From contig DIWB01000007.1 in assembly GCA_002428385.1 (NCBI GenBank), positions 1 through 5,536 on the forward strand: a stretch of DNA of 5,536 bases. Direction: 5' to 3'. Both the position numbers and the translations under genes were made by a program. Shown here in pieces: positions 5,471-5,536 of the stretch (position 1 is the stretch's first letter; each line of letters begins with the position of its first letter). Below the pieces are notes generated by a model. The model was not told the origin of the DNA. It saw only the letters and a list, made by a program, of their open reading frames with translations, and made no database searches. Source of the DNA: Bacteroidales bacterium UBA6117. Lineage in GTDB: Bacteria; Bacteroidota; Bacteroidia; Bacteroidales; VadinHA17.

Positions 5471-5536
5471 GCAGATGGTCATAAAAGATGCCTGGTGTTA
5501 CTTTTTTGTTCATAATTTTTTTAATTGGATAAGGAT

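Noticed and set aside
5400..5513. Minus-strand 37-residue ORF (MNKKVTPGIFYD...) upstream of the four-gene operon
   Set aside because: It spans the best promoter candidate and the inverted repeat, has no recognisable family or signal, and is short enough to occur by chance. It could be a leader peptide, but nothing in the sequence supports that.

Overview
The window looks like a chromosomal segment from a member of the Bacteroidota, probably a Bacteroidales- or Marinilabiliales-like organism. Four things point that way: a 6-bladed beta-propeller lipoprotein of the DUF5128/BF3164 type, a LytS-like kinase paired with a LytTR regulator, several TAnnTTTG-type -7 promoter boxes, and weak or absent Shine-Dalgarno sequences. 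Taxonomy is inferred from gene content only.

Layout. (1) Positions 58-647, plus strand, hold an AT-rich remnant (about 34% GC by hand count over 61-660) of a MntA/HepT (MNT-HEPN) toxin-antitoxin module. The antitoxin nucleotidyltransferase is intact. The HEPN toxin is broken by an in-frame TAA at codon 30 and has an atypical C-terminus. (2) Positions 710-1885, plus strand, encode a predicted lipoprotein of the 6-bladed beta-propeller family. (3) Positions 1886-2012 are an intergenic stretch with several degenerate 7-bp tandem repeats, followed by a TATCTTTG promoter box placed almost directly on the start codon of yidD (2013-2309). (4) A second 7-bp repeat array (2323-2364) fills the gap between yidD and the convergent minus-strand operon. 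(5) Positions 5387 down to 2361, minus strand, form a compact four-gene operon: a small four-helix membrane protein, a LiaF-like protein (four helices plus a Gly-Gly-rich beta-repeat domain), a LytS/YehU-type sensor histidine kinase and a LytTR response regulator. A promoter candidate lies at 5409-5440.

How the genes may work together. The minus-strand operon resembles a cell-envelope stress circuit. In Firmicutes, LiaF-family membrane proteins restrain a partner histidine kinase, and here such a protein is encoded just upstream of a different kinase type (LytS/HisKA_7TM-like HPK8 class with LytTR output). The two membrane proteins share one four-helix module with matching residue spacings, which suggests duplication. 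YidD assists YidC-dependent membrane protein insertion and has no clear functional link to its neighbours beyond the envelope. I found no RNA gene, CRISPR array, insertion sequence or plainly novel multi-gene system. The points most worth a second look are the decayed HepT, the heptamer repeats flanking yidD, and the LiaF-like/LytS/LytTR combination.
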